Part shown: piece by piece, positions 10,297-18,962 of the stretch | How the letters are laid out: each line of letters opens with the position of its first letter | Numbering within the stretch: position 1 is the first letter of the stretch | Assembly (NCBI RefSeq): GCF_041380365.1 | Contig: NZ_CP159981.1 | Span: 806,001-870,000 of the forward strand | From: Buchananella sp. 14KM1171 | GTDB taxonomy: Bacteria; Actinomycetota; Actinomycetes; Actinomycetales; Actinomycetaceae | Direction of reading: 5' to 3' | DNA length: 64,000 nucleotides | Program-made: the position numbers and the translations under genes | Notes under the pieces: model-generated | The model's database searches: none | What the model was told of the DNA's origin: nothing | The model's input: the letters and a program-made list of their open reading frames with translations, nothing else

Positions 10297-11408
10297 CACA
10301 TGCCTATCTGTTTCCGCAGGTAGTCCAAATTCACGATAGTGCGCTCAAGCGGAAAGCTCTCAAACTTCTCCTGACCAGCCAGCACTAGGAACATAACGCG
10401 ATTATACTCTAGCCAAAGACTGTGATTACTTGCTTCATCAAAAGCGTCGATCATCTTCTCCCTAACGACTGCAACGCTATCAATCATAGCAGTCAGTCGC
10501 GCACGCGTATCACAATCGCCAATTTCATTGATGCGAGCACGCGCATCTGCGACGCTCAGGGTACGCGTCAGTCTTTGATCAATCTCTAACAACAGGCGCG
10601 GATTGACATCCGTAGGGAACTTCATGAAGCGCAATGACGACTCAAGCATCGCGTAGTCAATTAGCCCGTGCCCCCCGGACTTTGTCCAAGCAAAGTCGAT
10701 CAAACATGGGTTAGTTGCGTTGCGATCGACCACGATGTTGCTCAAGTGAAAATCGCCGTGATTGACTTCGGTCACAAACTCGCCAACCTCTTCGACTATA
10801 AGCTCAGGCAAAACCAGTACGGGGTTTTTCGCAACTACGGTTCCGCCATACTCTAACTCACCACACTCGAACATTCGAGACGCCCTGCTTTTCCGTCGCG
10901 GCCGGGTATACTCTTCTAGATAATCGCCGTAAAACCCGCCCTGCCCTTTGATAACAATGTGCGCGGTCTGCAGAAGATCCAAACTCTGCCCCAAGAGTGG
11001 TAAAAGCGTGCTTTTTGCGTCTACCTCATTTCGCATGCACTTTTCATACACGTCCGCGGCGTCAACAACCTTCCCATCCGAATCGGATACAAGCTGGAAG
11101 AATATTGCCACCGAACCGTTTTTCCGCACCTCATAGCCTGGCTTCACGTTCCTAATATTGTTCTGCGCAATCCGGTGACCTTCTATTTCCCGCTCAATCT
11201 CTTCCGGAGTCGCAATCTTAACCACATGTGGCAAGTGTGCTTTTTTGCCGAAAGACGGCGTCTTGATAACGTAGATCCGCGCTCCAGAATAGCCATACCG
11301 GGCAAGAGGGTGAGCCTCGACCTCTGCCCTTTTCAACTTTGCGGCAGCTTTCTTCAGCAGAGCCATGTCAGCCTCCGGAATCGAAGCGTTAATGACTTTG
11401 ACACCCAT
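10296..11408 (-). CDS. APH-fold (aminoglycoside phosphotransferase-like) kinase in mobile cargo
   Basis: This 370-residue protein has the APH/ThiK-type kinase core: the Brenner loop NHGDFHLSNIVVD (catalytic Asp, metal-binding Asn) followed by CLIDFAWT, the DFG equivalent. The N-terminal lobe contains HVVKIATPEEIEREIEG, with a plausible ATP-binding Lys and a Glu-bearing helix. The catalytic residues look intact, so it is probably active. ATG 11408 has GGGAGG 6 nt upstream. It is the first gene of the cargo operon, before the HIT and ThiL-like genes. Drug resistance, small-molecule or cofactor phosphorylation, or defence signalling are all possible. Confidence 0.75.
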   Translation of the reverse strand: MGVKVINASIPEADMALLKKAAAKLKRAEVEAHPLARYGYSGARIYVIKTPSFGKKAHLPHVVKIATPEEIEREIEGHRIAQNNIRNVKPGYEVRKNGSVAIFFQLVSDSDGKVVDAADVYEKCMRNEVDAKSTLLPLLGQSLDLLQTAHIVIKGQGGFYGDYLEEYTRPRRKSRASRMFECGELEYGGTVVAKNPVLVLPELIVEEVGEFVTEVNHGDFHLSNIVVDRNATNPCLIDFAWTKSGGHGLIDYAMLESSLRFMKFPTDVNPRLLLEIDQRLTRTLSVADARARINEIGDCDTRARLTAMIDSVAVVREKMIDAFDEASNHSLWLEYNRVMFLVLAGQEKFESFPLERTIVNLDYLRKQIGM

Positions 11409-11728
11409 GGCGCCTCCCTAGCTCTCGAGAAGTTTGCTCTTTGCTGTCATGGACAGTAAATGCCACAACCCAGTCGATTGACCAGGAGTAACCTAGGAGA
11501 CACACCTGTGATTCGCCGCACATGCCATTGGCTCCGGCGGGCAACGTTTGGCTTATACTCACCAATATTTTCTACACTTCCCGCTGTCGCCCCTCGCATA
11601 CCCCAACACAGACTAGGCCCATAGTCCCAAGAAGTCGAGGTTTCGAATAGGCCCGTTCAGCGCTCGCACCGCGGTAGCGCACCCTCGCATCGATGATGGA
11701 CCACTACGGCGTGTCCGCCCGTTACCTT
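11409..11728. other. Upstream region of the cargo operon
   Basis: No gene is seen. It carries the ribosome-binding site of the kinase gene and the short dyad CTGTC-ATG-GACAG (11444-11456) about 36 nt upstream of the kinase start, a possible operator. No convincing -35/-10 pair could be fixed by eye. Confidence 0.45.
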
Positions 11729-11741
11729 ATTTGTGGCTCGG

Positions 11742-11922
11742 TCGTTCCGGGCTCAGCCAGCTGTTGTGGGCATGATGGTTTGCCCCTGTCTAACCAATGA
11801 TCCGAGGGGTGTTGTCACCCACGACAGTTGGGCGCTGGTAACAGCTGATTAGGGGGACGACCCGCTTGTAGCGAGGTCTAACGCACACGTGGGTGTCGGT
11901 GCTGGTGACCGTGGTGCTGGCC
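11742..11922 (+). ncRNA. Candidate IS110 bridge RNA region, copy 2
   Basis: This stretch is homologous to 6810-6991. The inner hairpin GGGTG-TTGT-CACCC and the CTGTC...GACAG pair are kept, but the outer CAGGGG arm of copy 1 is changed to CTGGTAAC. Differences between copies are concentrated in discrete patches, as expected if guide loops vary, although decay would also explain them. The downstream transposase is lost. Confidence 0.5.
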
Positions 11923-12134
11923 GGAGGGTGTCAGATTGTTTGTGTAAGTGGTCGATCTTCGAAAGGTTGTTTGACTATGACTGAGACTGACGCGCGGGGT
12001 CAGGGCCCTGGTAAGACCACTGGTAGTGGGATCCCTGATGGGCTGGTTGACCAGCTCACGGCAGCGGCTGGTGAGCGTGGTACTGAACTGACCGGGCCGG
12101 GCGGGTTCCTGCCCGAGTTGATCAAGGCAGTACT
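11923..12134 (+). pseudogene. IS256-family transposase, N-terminal remnant
   Basis: The left end reads GGAGGGTGTCAGATTGTTTG, followed by ATG 11977 and a frame with a mutator-type N-terminus ending LTGPGGFLPELIKAVL, similar to the conserved GGLLxxLTKAVLE region of IS256 transposases. It is cut after about 53 codons by the left inverted repeat of the IS3 element. Assignment rests on this short region only. Confidence 0.6.
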
Positions 12135-13435
12135 AGTGAACCGTCCTGGGTTTGGTTCCGGTGGTCAGCCTGAGAGGATTTGCCTCAGTCGAAGCGTTTG
12201 GCCCCAGAGTTCAAGTCGCGTGCTGTTCGTCTTGTCAGCGACCGTCTGGCATCGGAGCAGACAGTCTCCCTCACCAGTGTTCTACGTGAGGAAGAGCGTC
12301 AATCTCGGGGTGGGGTATGAGACGATGCGCCGCTGGTATCGCGATCCCAGCCTGAGACAGGATCTTGAACAAGCCCCATCAAGGAGTGCGAGGTGGCCCG
12401 CCTGCGGCGGGAAAACGCTCAGCTCCGCCAGGCCGGCGAGATCCTGAAGGCAGCCTCGACTGTTTTCGCCAAAGAACACGGGCCCCGGCTGCCCGAAATG
12501 ATCGCTTTCATCGACGCGGGCCGAGCCAAGTGCCGGGGTTGAACGCATCTGCAAGACTCTCACCGAACACCGCCAAGGCGCCTTCATCACGGGTGCGAGG
12601 GTATGGCAAGGCCAAGAACCGTACGCCCTGGCAGCGCTGCTTACGAGATGCCGCTTTGATCCCAGTCATCAAGCTCATCCAGGCAGAGAACACTTACGTG
12701 TACGGGTGGCTAGATGTGGCATGCCCTCAAACGCGAAGGCTAGGACGTGGGGCGCGAACAATACTGGCCCCAGCTGGCGAGGGAGATTTGCCGGGCTCAG
12801 GGGCGTTGTGTCTGCCCCGGGTAGGCGCCAAGCTGGAGTGCTCCTGGGACCGATTACGCGCCCAGATCTGGTTGAACCCCCGCTTCGCGCGCAGTGCCCC
12901 TAACCAGTTGTGGATTGCCGACACTACTCACGTACGCGCAGCGGGTTCGTTTACACCGCCTTCGTAACAGATGCCTTCAGCCGCAAGATCGCTGGCTGGG
13001 CAGTGAGTAACACACTCAATGCCCAGGCTCTACCCCTGCAGGCCCTGGAACGAGCTATCGCTACTGCCAAGGGGAGTGTCGAGGGATTGGTCCACCACAG
13101 CGATCACGGCAGCCAGTACGTCTGTGTCGCCTACCATGAACGCCTGGTCGAAGCAGGAATTGATGCCTCTACCGGCACCGAAGGAGAATACTTGCGACAA
13201 CGCACTGGCCGAAACTGTCAACGGCTTGTACAAGAGCGAGTTGATCTACTCCCAGCACTGGGCCGGACTGACCGAAGTCGAATGGGCGACCCTATGCTGG
13301 GTGAACTGGTGGAACAACACCCGCCTGCACAGCGAACTGGGCTATGCCACACCCCAAGAAACCGAAGACTGCTACTACCAACACCACACCCACCAAATGA
13401 GCACCGCCTAGGAACCAAACCCAGGACGGTTCACT
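12135..13435 (+). mobile_element. IS3-family element with perfect 25-bp terminal inverted repeats, decayed inside
   Basis: The ends are exact inverted repeats (12135-12159 and 13411-13435; AGTGAACCGTCCTGGG... against its complement). The flanks show no matching 3-4 bp duplication: the left flank is IS256 sequence and the right flank is IS110 sequence. A deletion or recombination between IS copies therefore happened after insertion. The element is 1301 bp, normal for IS3. Confidence 0.9.
12179..13411 (+). pseudogene. IS3-family orfA/orfB transposase, multiple frameshifts
   Basis: An orfA-like start (KRLAPEFKSRAVRLVSDRLA, about 12189-12250) and HTH piece (GVGYETMRRWYR) are followed by RRENAQLRQAGEILKAA. 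The orfB integrase pieces are NQLWIADTTHVRTRSGFVYT, VHHSDHGSQYV and NALAETVNGLYKSELIY; these hold the D, D and E of the catalytic triad but lie in different frames. At least four frame changes are needed to join them, so the element is dead. The stop at 13409-13411 touches the right inverted repeat. Confidence 0.85.
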
Positions 13436-13835
13436 TTTCCTGGTCCTGACTTCCATGCCCGGGATCGGAATCAGGACCGCAGCTGTTTTCCTCGCCGAGA
13501 CCCTGGGCAAGACCTTCCCCACCGCAGCCCACCTAGCCTCCTACGCCGGTCTAACCCCGGTAACCAGACGCTCGGGCAGCTCCATCAGAGGTGAACACGT
13601 ATCCAGAACAGGCAACAAACGCCTCAAACGAGCCATGTTCCTAGCTGCCTTTGCCTCCCTACGAAGCGATGCCACCTCCCGCACCTACTACGACCGTAAA
13701 CGCGCCCAAGGCAAACGCCACAACCAAGCACTCCTCGCCCTGGCCCACCGCCGCATCCTCACCCTGCACGCCATGATCCGCACAGGCACCCTCTACGACC
13801 CACAACCAAGCCCAAAACTCGTTCAAGCCGCTTGA
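13436..13835 (+). pseudogene. IS110 transposase C-terminal fragment
   Basis: From MPGIGIRTAAVFLAETLG to the stop the frame is intact and closely matches the C-terminus of the copy 1 transposase, including GLTPVTRRSGSSIRGEH and GNKRLKRAMF. The N-terminal two thirds are missing because of the nested insertions. It begins directly at the right end of the IS3 element, with no in-frame start of its own. Confidence 0.9.
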
Positions 13836-13860
13836 CAAACAACATAGGGGCACCCCCGCC

Positions 13861-14070
13861 GGGGACCTGCACACGGCCAACGTTGACGTGCGCGCCACCC
13901 TCGACGTGCTCCGCGTGCTCCTGGCCCGCTACCCCGAGTTCGCCACCCTCTCCCCCGCCGAGCGCTACGACTGGCAGCGAGAGGCCCACCGCAAGTGGGC
14001 GGAGAGCTTCAACGACTGGCTGCGCCGCCACGGCCGCACCACCAACCTGGCCGACACCCAGTGTCCGTAG
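13861..14070 (+). pseudogene. 3' fragment of a DnaQ-like exonuclease gene
   Basis: Sixty-nine codons from GDLHTANVDV to the stop align without gaps to the C-terminus of the complete exonuclease at 5773-6468. About two thirds of residues are identical, including WQREAHRKWAESFNDWLRR, and both end in TQxP. The fragment has no start codon or N-terminal active-site motifs, and begins about 15 bases after the IS110 end. It is not a recent duplication: it is either a truncated paralogue or the resident allele left when the island arrived. Confidence 0.88.
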
Positions 14071-14208
14071 TGCCGCGCCGCTGCGCGCCTGATTCCTGCG
14101 CGTGCCCACGCTGATTTTGTCCGCCGACGCTCCTCCCGCCGCATTCAACGTGTATGCGGGTGGAGCGTCGGCCGAATGTATGCCACAGGCGGGCGGGAAC
14201 GTCGGCGG
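14071..14208. repeat. Intergenic stretch with inverted copies of the dispersed repeat
   Basis: TTTTGTCCGCCGACGCTCC (from about 14114) is answered by the inverse GGAACGTCGGCGGAAACAAAA ending near 14216. A third related sequence, GGAGCGTCGGCC, lies at 14162-14173. Together these form a long imperfect inverted repeat belonging to the window-wide GACGTT/CCGCC family. No gene is seen. Confidence 0.65.
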
Positions 14209-14252
14209 AAACAAAAAGCGGTGGCCGGGCAGTTGAACTGCCCGGCCACCGC
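14209..14252 (-). terminator. Intrinsic terminator of guaB
   Basis: A perfect 17-bp stem (14218-14234 with 14236-14252) is followed on the minus strand by TTTTTGTTT. Confidence 0.95.
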
Positions 14253-14279
14253 CTCTATCTGCTACCAGCTCAGCCCTGT

Positions 14280-15887
<1,608 letters not shown>

Positions 15888-16005
15888 CTATATCACGCCG
15901 TTCCTGGAAGCAGCCTGGGAAGAACTTGCAACTTTGCTGCAATTTTGAAATTACGGCGATTTCGTTGGTAAGTTCGAGGCAGTGAATCTGTCGATTGGAG
16001 TGAAT

Positions 16006-16296
16006 ATGGCTGAGTTGACCCGCCTGCCTGGTCCCGCCCTGGACGCCTGGGACTGGCAATTCGAAGGAGCCTGCCAAGGTATGGACTCCTCCCTGTTTTT
16101 CCACCCGGACGGCGAGCGCGGCATGTCCCGCCGCCGCCGCATCGCCGGCGCCAAGGCGATCTGCGGCACCTGCCCCGTGATGATGGAATGCCGCGAGCAC
16201 TCCATCCAGGCCCGCGAGCCCTACGGGGTGTGGGGCGGCCTGTCTGAGGACGAGCGCGCCCTGCTGATCTCCCAGCGCCAGCGCCGCAGCGCCTGA
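16006..16296 (+). CDS. WhiB3/WhiD-type iron-sulfur transcription factor
   Basis: WhiB proteins are small [4Fe-4S] regulators that bind the primary sigma factor and sense redox state or NO. This 96-residue protein has the four cluster cysteines C23, C53, C56 and C62 (ACQG, ICGTC, EC), the GVWGG turn and a basic C-terminus. LPGPALDAWDWQFEG followed by GMDSSLFFHPDGERG resembles mycobacterial WhiB3 and Streptomyces WhiD more than WhiB1 or WhiB2. ATG 16006 follows GGAG; an in-frame GTG at 15982 is less likely. It stands alone between two terminators. Confidence 0.93.
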   Translation: MAELTRLPGPALDAWDWQFEGACQGMDSSLFFHPDGERGMSRRRRIAGAKAICGTCPVMMECREHSIQAREPYGVWGGLSEDERALLISQRQRRSA

Positions 16297-16373
16297 TAGG
16301 GGCACGACGCTCCGCCGGCCGCGCGCTACCGCTTGGCCGCCCGGCGCACCGGCCCAAGCGGGCGGGAAGTACA

Positions 16374-16416
16374 AAAGGTTGTGGCGGGCACCTAGAAGGT
16401 GCCCGCCACAACCTTT
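16374..16416. terminator. Bidirectional terminator between whiB and groES
   Basis: A perfect 20-bp inverted repeat (16374-16393 and 16397-16416) with a 3-nt loop sits between the convergent genes, with AAA/TTT at the stem ends. Confidence 0.93.
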
Positions 16417-16433
16417 ATCTATGAGCCGTTGGC

Positions 16434-16730
16434 TCAGCGCTCCACGACGGCCAGCAGGTCGCGGACGGAGATGATCAGGTACTCCTCACCGCCGTACTTG
16501 ACCTCGGTGCCGCCGTACTTGGAGTAGATGACCAGGTCACCAACGGCGACGTCGACGGGAACGCGGTTGCCCTTGTCGTCAACGCGACCCGGGCCAACGG
16601 CCACGACCTCGCCCTCCTGGGGCTTCTCCTTGGCGGTGTCCGGGATGTGCAGACCGGAGGCGGTGGTCTGCTCAGCAGCGTGGGCCTTGATGACCACGCG
16701 GTCCTCGAGCGGCTTCAAAGTAACCGACAT
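16434..16730 (-). CDS. groES: Co-chaperonin GroES
   Basis: GroES caps the GroEL folding chamber. This 98-residue protein has [11 protein letters not shown], the mobile loop [12 protein letters not shown] and [13 protein letters not shown], all family hallmarks. groEL is not adjacent; the next minus-strand gene downstream is guaB, beyond whiB and the terminator. Transcription should start near 16814 from a TTGACC/TAATCT promoter overlapped by a CIRCE operator, so HrcA-dependent heat-shock control is expected. Confidence 0.96.
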   Translation of the reverse strand: MSVTLKPLEDRVVIKAHAAEQTTASGLHIPDTAKEKPQEGEVVAVGPGRVDDKGNRVPVDVAVGDLVIYSKYGGTEVKYGGEEYLIISVRDLLAVVER

Positions 16731-16820
16731 GCAGGTTCTCCTAGCTTGAGTGATCTACAAAGTCTGTAGGCCGCCGTCGCGGGGGCCGGCCTGCACGCAG
16801 CGCCTAGGCGCCACGGACTC

Positions 16821-16859
16821 AGATTAGGGCGGGGCTGGCACTCGGTCAAGGTGAGTGCC
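16821..16859 (-). promoter_or_regulatory. Sigma-A promoter and CIRCE operator of groES
   Basis: GGCACTC (16837-16843), nine bases, GAGTGCC (16853-16859) is the CIRCE element bound by HrcA. The minus-strand -35 TTGACC (16844-16849) lies inside the CIRCE spacer, followed after 17 bases by the -10 TAATCT (16821-16826). HrcA binding would block polymerase directly. Confidence 0.93.
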
Positions 16860-16947
16860 AACCGGGCGGCGCCAATGCGCTCTCAGCGCATTTTGCGGGG
16901 GCCCACTCAGCCACCGGCGCGCCGCGCCGCTCTGAAAGAATGTCGCC

Positions 16948-18306
16948 ATGGTTGAGCTTCATCCCGCGCTTTTCACCGCCACCGGCCAGGCCCTGCTGGC
17001 GCAGCTGCCGCAGTACACGGGGGCCGGCGCGGCGGGGTTGAACAAGAAGTTGCGCGAGCGCGGCCTGGAGCCGGCCCTGGTGGCGAGCCTGCTCACCCAG
17101 TCGCGCCTGCGGGCGGCGGCGGCCACCAAGTTCGGCCCGTTTGCAGACCGCCTGCTGCTGACCTCGGACGCCCTGCAGCAGGCCACGCGCCTGAGTGTGG
17201 CCGCGCACCACGCGCAGCGCTTTGCCGCCGCCGGCGCCACGCACGTGGCGGACCTGGGCTGTGGCATCGGGGCCGACTCCCTGGCTCTGGCCGCCCGGGG
17301 GCTGCAGGTGACCGCGGTGGAGCGCGATGAGGTCACCGCCGCCTGCGCCACGGTGAACCTGGCCCTGTTCCCGTCGGCCCGGGTGCTGCACGCGGACGCC
17401 ACCGCACTGGACCTGGCCGCGCTGGGGGCGGACGCGCTCTTTGCCGACCCGGCCCGCCGCCGGCCAGGCGGCGGGCGCCTGAGCCGCCCCGAGGACTGGT
17501 CCCCCTCCCTATCCACCGTGTTTTCGTGGCGCCGGCACGTCCCGGCCCTGGGCGTGAAGGTGGCCCCCGGCATAGACCTATCCCTGCTGCCCGCCGACTC
17601 CCACGTGCAGTGGGCCAGCGTGGACGGCGAGGTGGTGGAGGCCGCCATCTGGTGCGGCCCCCTGGCCCTGGAAGGCCCCGGCCGCAGCGCGCTGGTGATC
17701 CGGGACGGCGCCGCCCACGTGCTCAGCGAGGCCGGCGACCCCAGCCGCCCCCACGAGCAGCTAGAGCCCACCGCGCTCGGCGAGTACCTGTTCGAGCCCG
17801 ACGGCGCCGTCATCCGCGCCGGCCTGATCCCCCAGATCGCCGCCAGCCTGGACGCCGCCCCCATCTCCCCCGCCATCGCCTACCTGACCGGCCCCAGCCT
17901 CCCGGCCGGAGTGGACGACGCTGCCGCCCCGCCCCCGGCCCCCGCAGGCCGCAGCGAGGAGCGGGCCGAGGAGAAGGAACGTGGGGCGGCGACGTCGGCC
18001 ACCCCAAGCGCGCCGGAGGGCGGCGCGGAGAAGGCTGCGGAGGGGGCGGCGGCGCAGGGGGCGTCGGCCAGCCCGTTCTACCGCTCCTACCGGATGCTGG
18101 AGGTGCTGCCGCTCAAGGCGGCGGCGATCTCCAAGTGGGCCAAGGCAAACGATGTTGGCGCGCTGGAGATCAAGAAGCGCGGCGCGGACCTGGACCCGGC
18201 CACGCTGCGGGCGGCGGCCAAGCTGCGCGGGTCCGGGGCTGCCACGCTCATCGCTACGCGCGTGGAGGGGCGCCACCGGGCCATCGTGGTGGAACCGCTC
18301 GGCTAG
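16948..18306 (+). CDS. Class I SAM-dependent methyltransferase with THUMP-like domain
   Basis: This 452-residue protein has the SAM-binding motif VADLGCGIGADSLAL at residues 100-114, an acidic loop after strand 2 (VERDEV) and a DPAR motif (ADALFADPARR) where nucleic-acid methyltransferases have NPPY. The C-terminal 80 residues (RMLEVLPLKAAAISKWAKAN, then LEIKKRG) match the actinobacterial THUMP-like domain. The substrate is unknown; RNA is likely by analogy. Residues about 323-378 are an Ala/Pro/Glu-rich linker whose DNA contains a copy of the dispersed repeat. AAGAAT ends 6 nt before ATG 16948, suggesting leaderless initiation. Confidence 0.85.
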   Translation: MVELHPALFTATGQALLAQLPQYTGAGAAGLNKKLRERGLEPALVASLLTQSRLRAAAATKFGPFADRLLLTSDALQQATRLSVAAHHAQRFAAAGATHVADLGCGIGADSLALAARGLQVTAVERDEVTAACATVNLALFPSARVLHADATALDLAALGADALFADPARRRPGGGRLSRPEDWSPSLSTVFSWRRHVPALGVKVAPGIDLSLLPADSHVQWASVDGEVVEAAIWCGPLALEGPGRSALVIRDGAAHVLSEAGDPSRPHEQLEPTALGEYLFEPDGAVIRAGLIPQIAASLDAAPISPAIAYLTGPSLPAGVDDAAAPPPAPAGRSEERAEEKERGAATSATPSAPEGGAEKAAEGAAAQGASASPFYRSYRMLEVLPLKAAAISKWAKANDVGALEIKKRGADLDPATLRAAAKLRGSGAATLIATRVEGRHRAIVVEPLG

Positions 18307-18337
18307 GGGCGGCTAGCGCGGCTGCGGCCAAATCTGG

Positions 18338-18718
18338 CTAGCGCGGCTGCGGATTAGGGCGGGTGAGGCGGCGCACCAGCTGGCCGGCCCCCTCCCCCAC
18401 CAACGCCGGGGCAAGAAAACCGGCGGCGTAGACCGCGACGGCGTCGGGCTGGTCCAGCAGGAAGCCGTAAACCGCAGCCACCGTCACCGACAAGGCCACG
18501 GCCGCCACGATCGGGCGCAGCACGCCCCAACCGAAGCGGTAGGACTCCACCAGGCAGCACAGGAACGCGGCCAGCGGGGCGGCGGCCAACAGGGCGGACA
18601 GGCCCTTGGAGTCACCGACCATCTGAGCGAACCCGTCCACCCAGCGCAGCGCGGCGGTGTAGGCGGCAACGAACATGACGCCCGCCAGCAGGGCGGGCCA
18701 GGAGAGGCGGGCGCTCAC
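18338..18718 (-). CDS. Small integral membrane protein, unknown function
   Basis: This 126-residue protein has four predicted membrane segments (around LLAGVMFVAAYTAAL, LLAAAPLAAFLCCLV, IVAAVALSVTVAAVYGFLL and VAVYAAGFLAPALV) and a basic tail. No family is recognised. GTG 18718 overlaps the stop of the 47-codon gene upstream by GTGA, so the two are translationally coupled. Good TM periodicity and the overlap support it as a real gene; its role is unknown. Confidence 0.7.
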   Translation of the reverse strand: MSARLSWPALLAGVMFVAAYTAALRWVDGFAQMVGDSKGLSALLAAAPLAAFLCCLVESYRFGWGVLRPIVAAVALSVTVAAVYGFLLDQPDAVAVYAAGFLAPALVGEGAGQLVRRLTRPNPQPR

Positions 18719-18858
18719 GACGCACCCCAGGCGACCAGGCTCCACAGGGAGACGGCGAGAACGAACAGGGCGGGGATGCCCACCCCGAACAGCACCAGCA
18801 GCGCCACGGCCTTGACCGTGAAGGGGCGCGGCTCAACAGACCGAGACGAAGTGACCAT
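18715..18858 (-). CDS. 47-residue single-pass membrane peptide
   Basis: ATG 18858 starts MVTSSRSVEPRPFTVK, followed by one hydrophobic segment (about residues 17-44, rich in Leu, Val, Ala and Trp), then a stop overlapping the next gene by four bases. A TTGAAT box ends 6 nt before the ATG, with no Shine-Dalgarno, matching the leaderless pattern of this genome; GTG 18864 is an alternative. A C11 tract lies in the expected -35 region. It is likely the partner of the downstream four-helix protein, perhaps as a small membrane complex. Confidence 0.6.
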   Translation of the reverse strand: MVTSSRSVEPRPFTVKAVALLVLFGVGIPALFVLAVSLWSLVAWGAS

Positions 18859-18888
18859 GGTCACATTCAATCATGCTTGGGGTGGGGC

Positions 18889-18899
18889 GGGGGGGGGGG
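18889..18899. repeat. G11 homopolymer tract
   Basis: Eleven consecutive G residues on the plus strand. On the minus strand the C tract starts 18 bases upstream of the TTGAAT box of the small membrane gene, so slippage could change promoter strength. Confidence 0.85.
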
Positions 18900-18962
18900 A
18901 CGGCTTGCCGCGCGCCGTCCCGCGCGCCCCTGGGGCGTCCGTCAGCGCGCGGGCCGTCGTTG

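Larger units (their letters stand above)
11729..13855 (+). mobile_element. IS110-family element, copy 2, broken by nested insertions
   Basis: The left-end non-coding region matches copy 1 up to 11922, where similarity stops at GTGGTGCTGGCC. Similarity to IS110 resumes at about 13434 with the last third of the transposase and runs to the CATAGG end. The interior is replaced by an IS256 left-end fragment and a whole IS3 element. The two IS110 copies have the same orientation and bracket the cargo, giving a composite-transposon-like layout. Confidence 0.8.
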
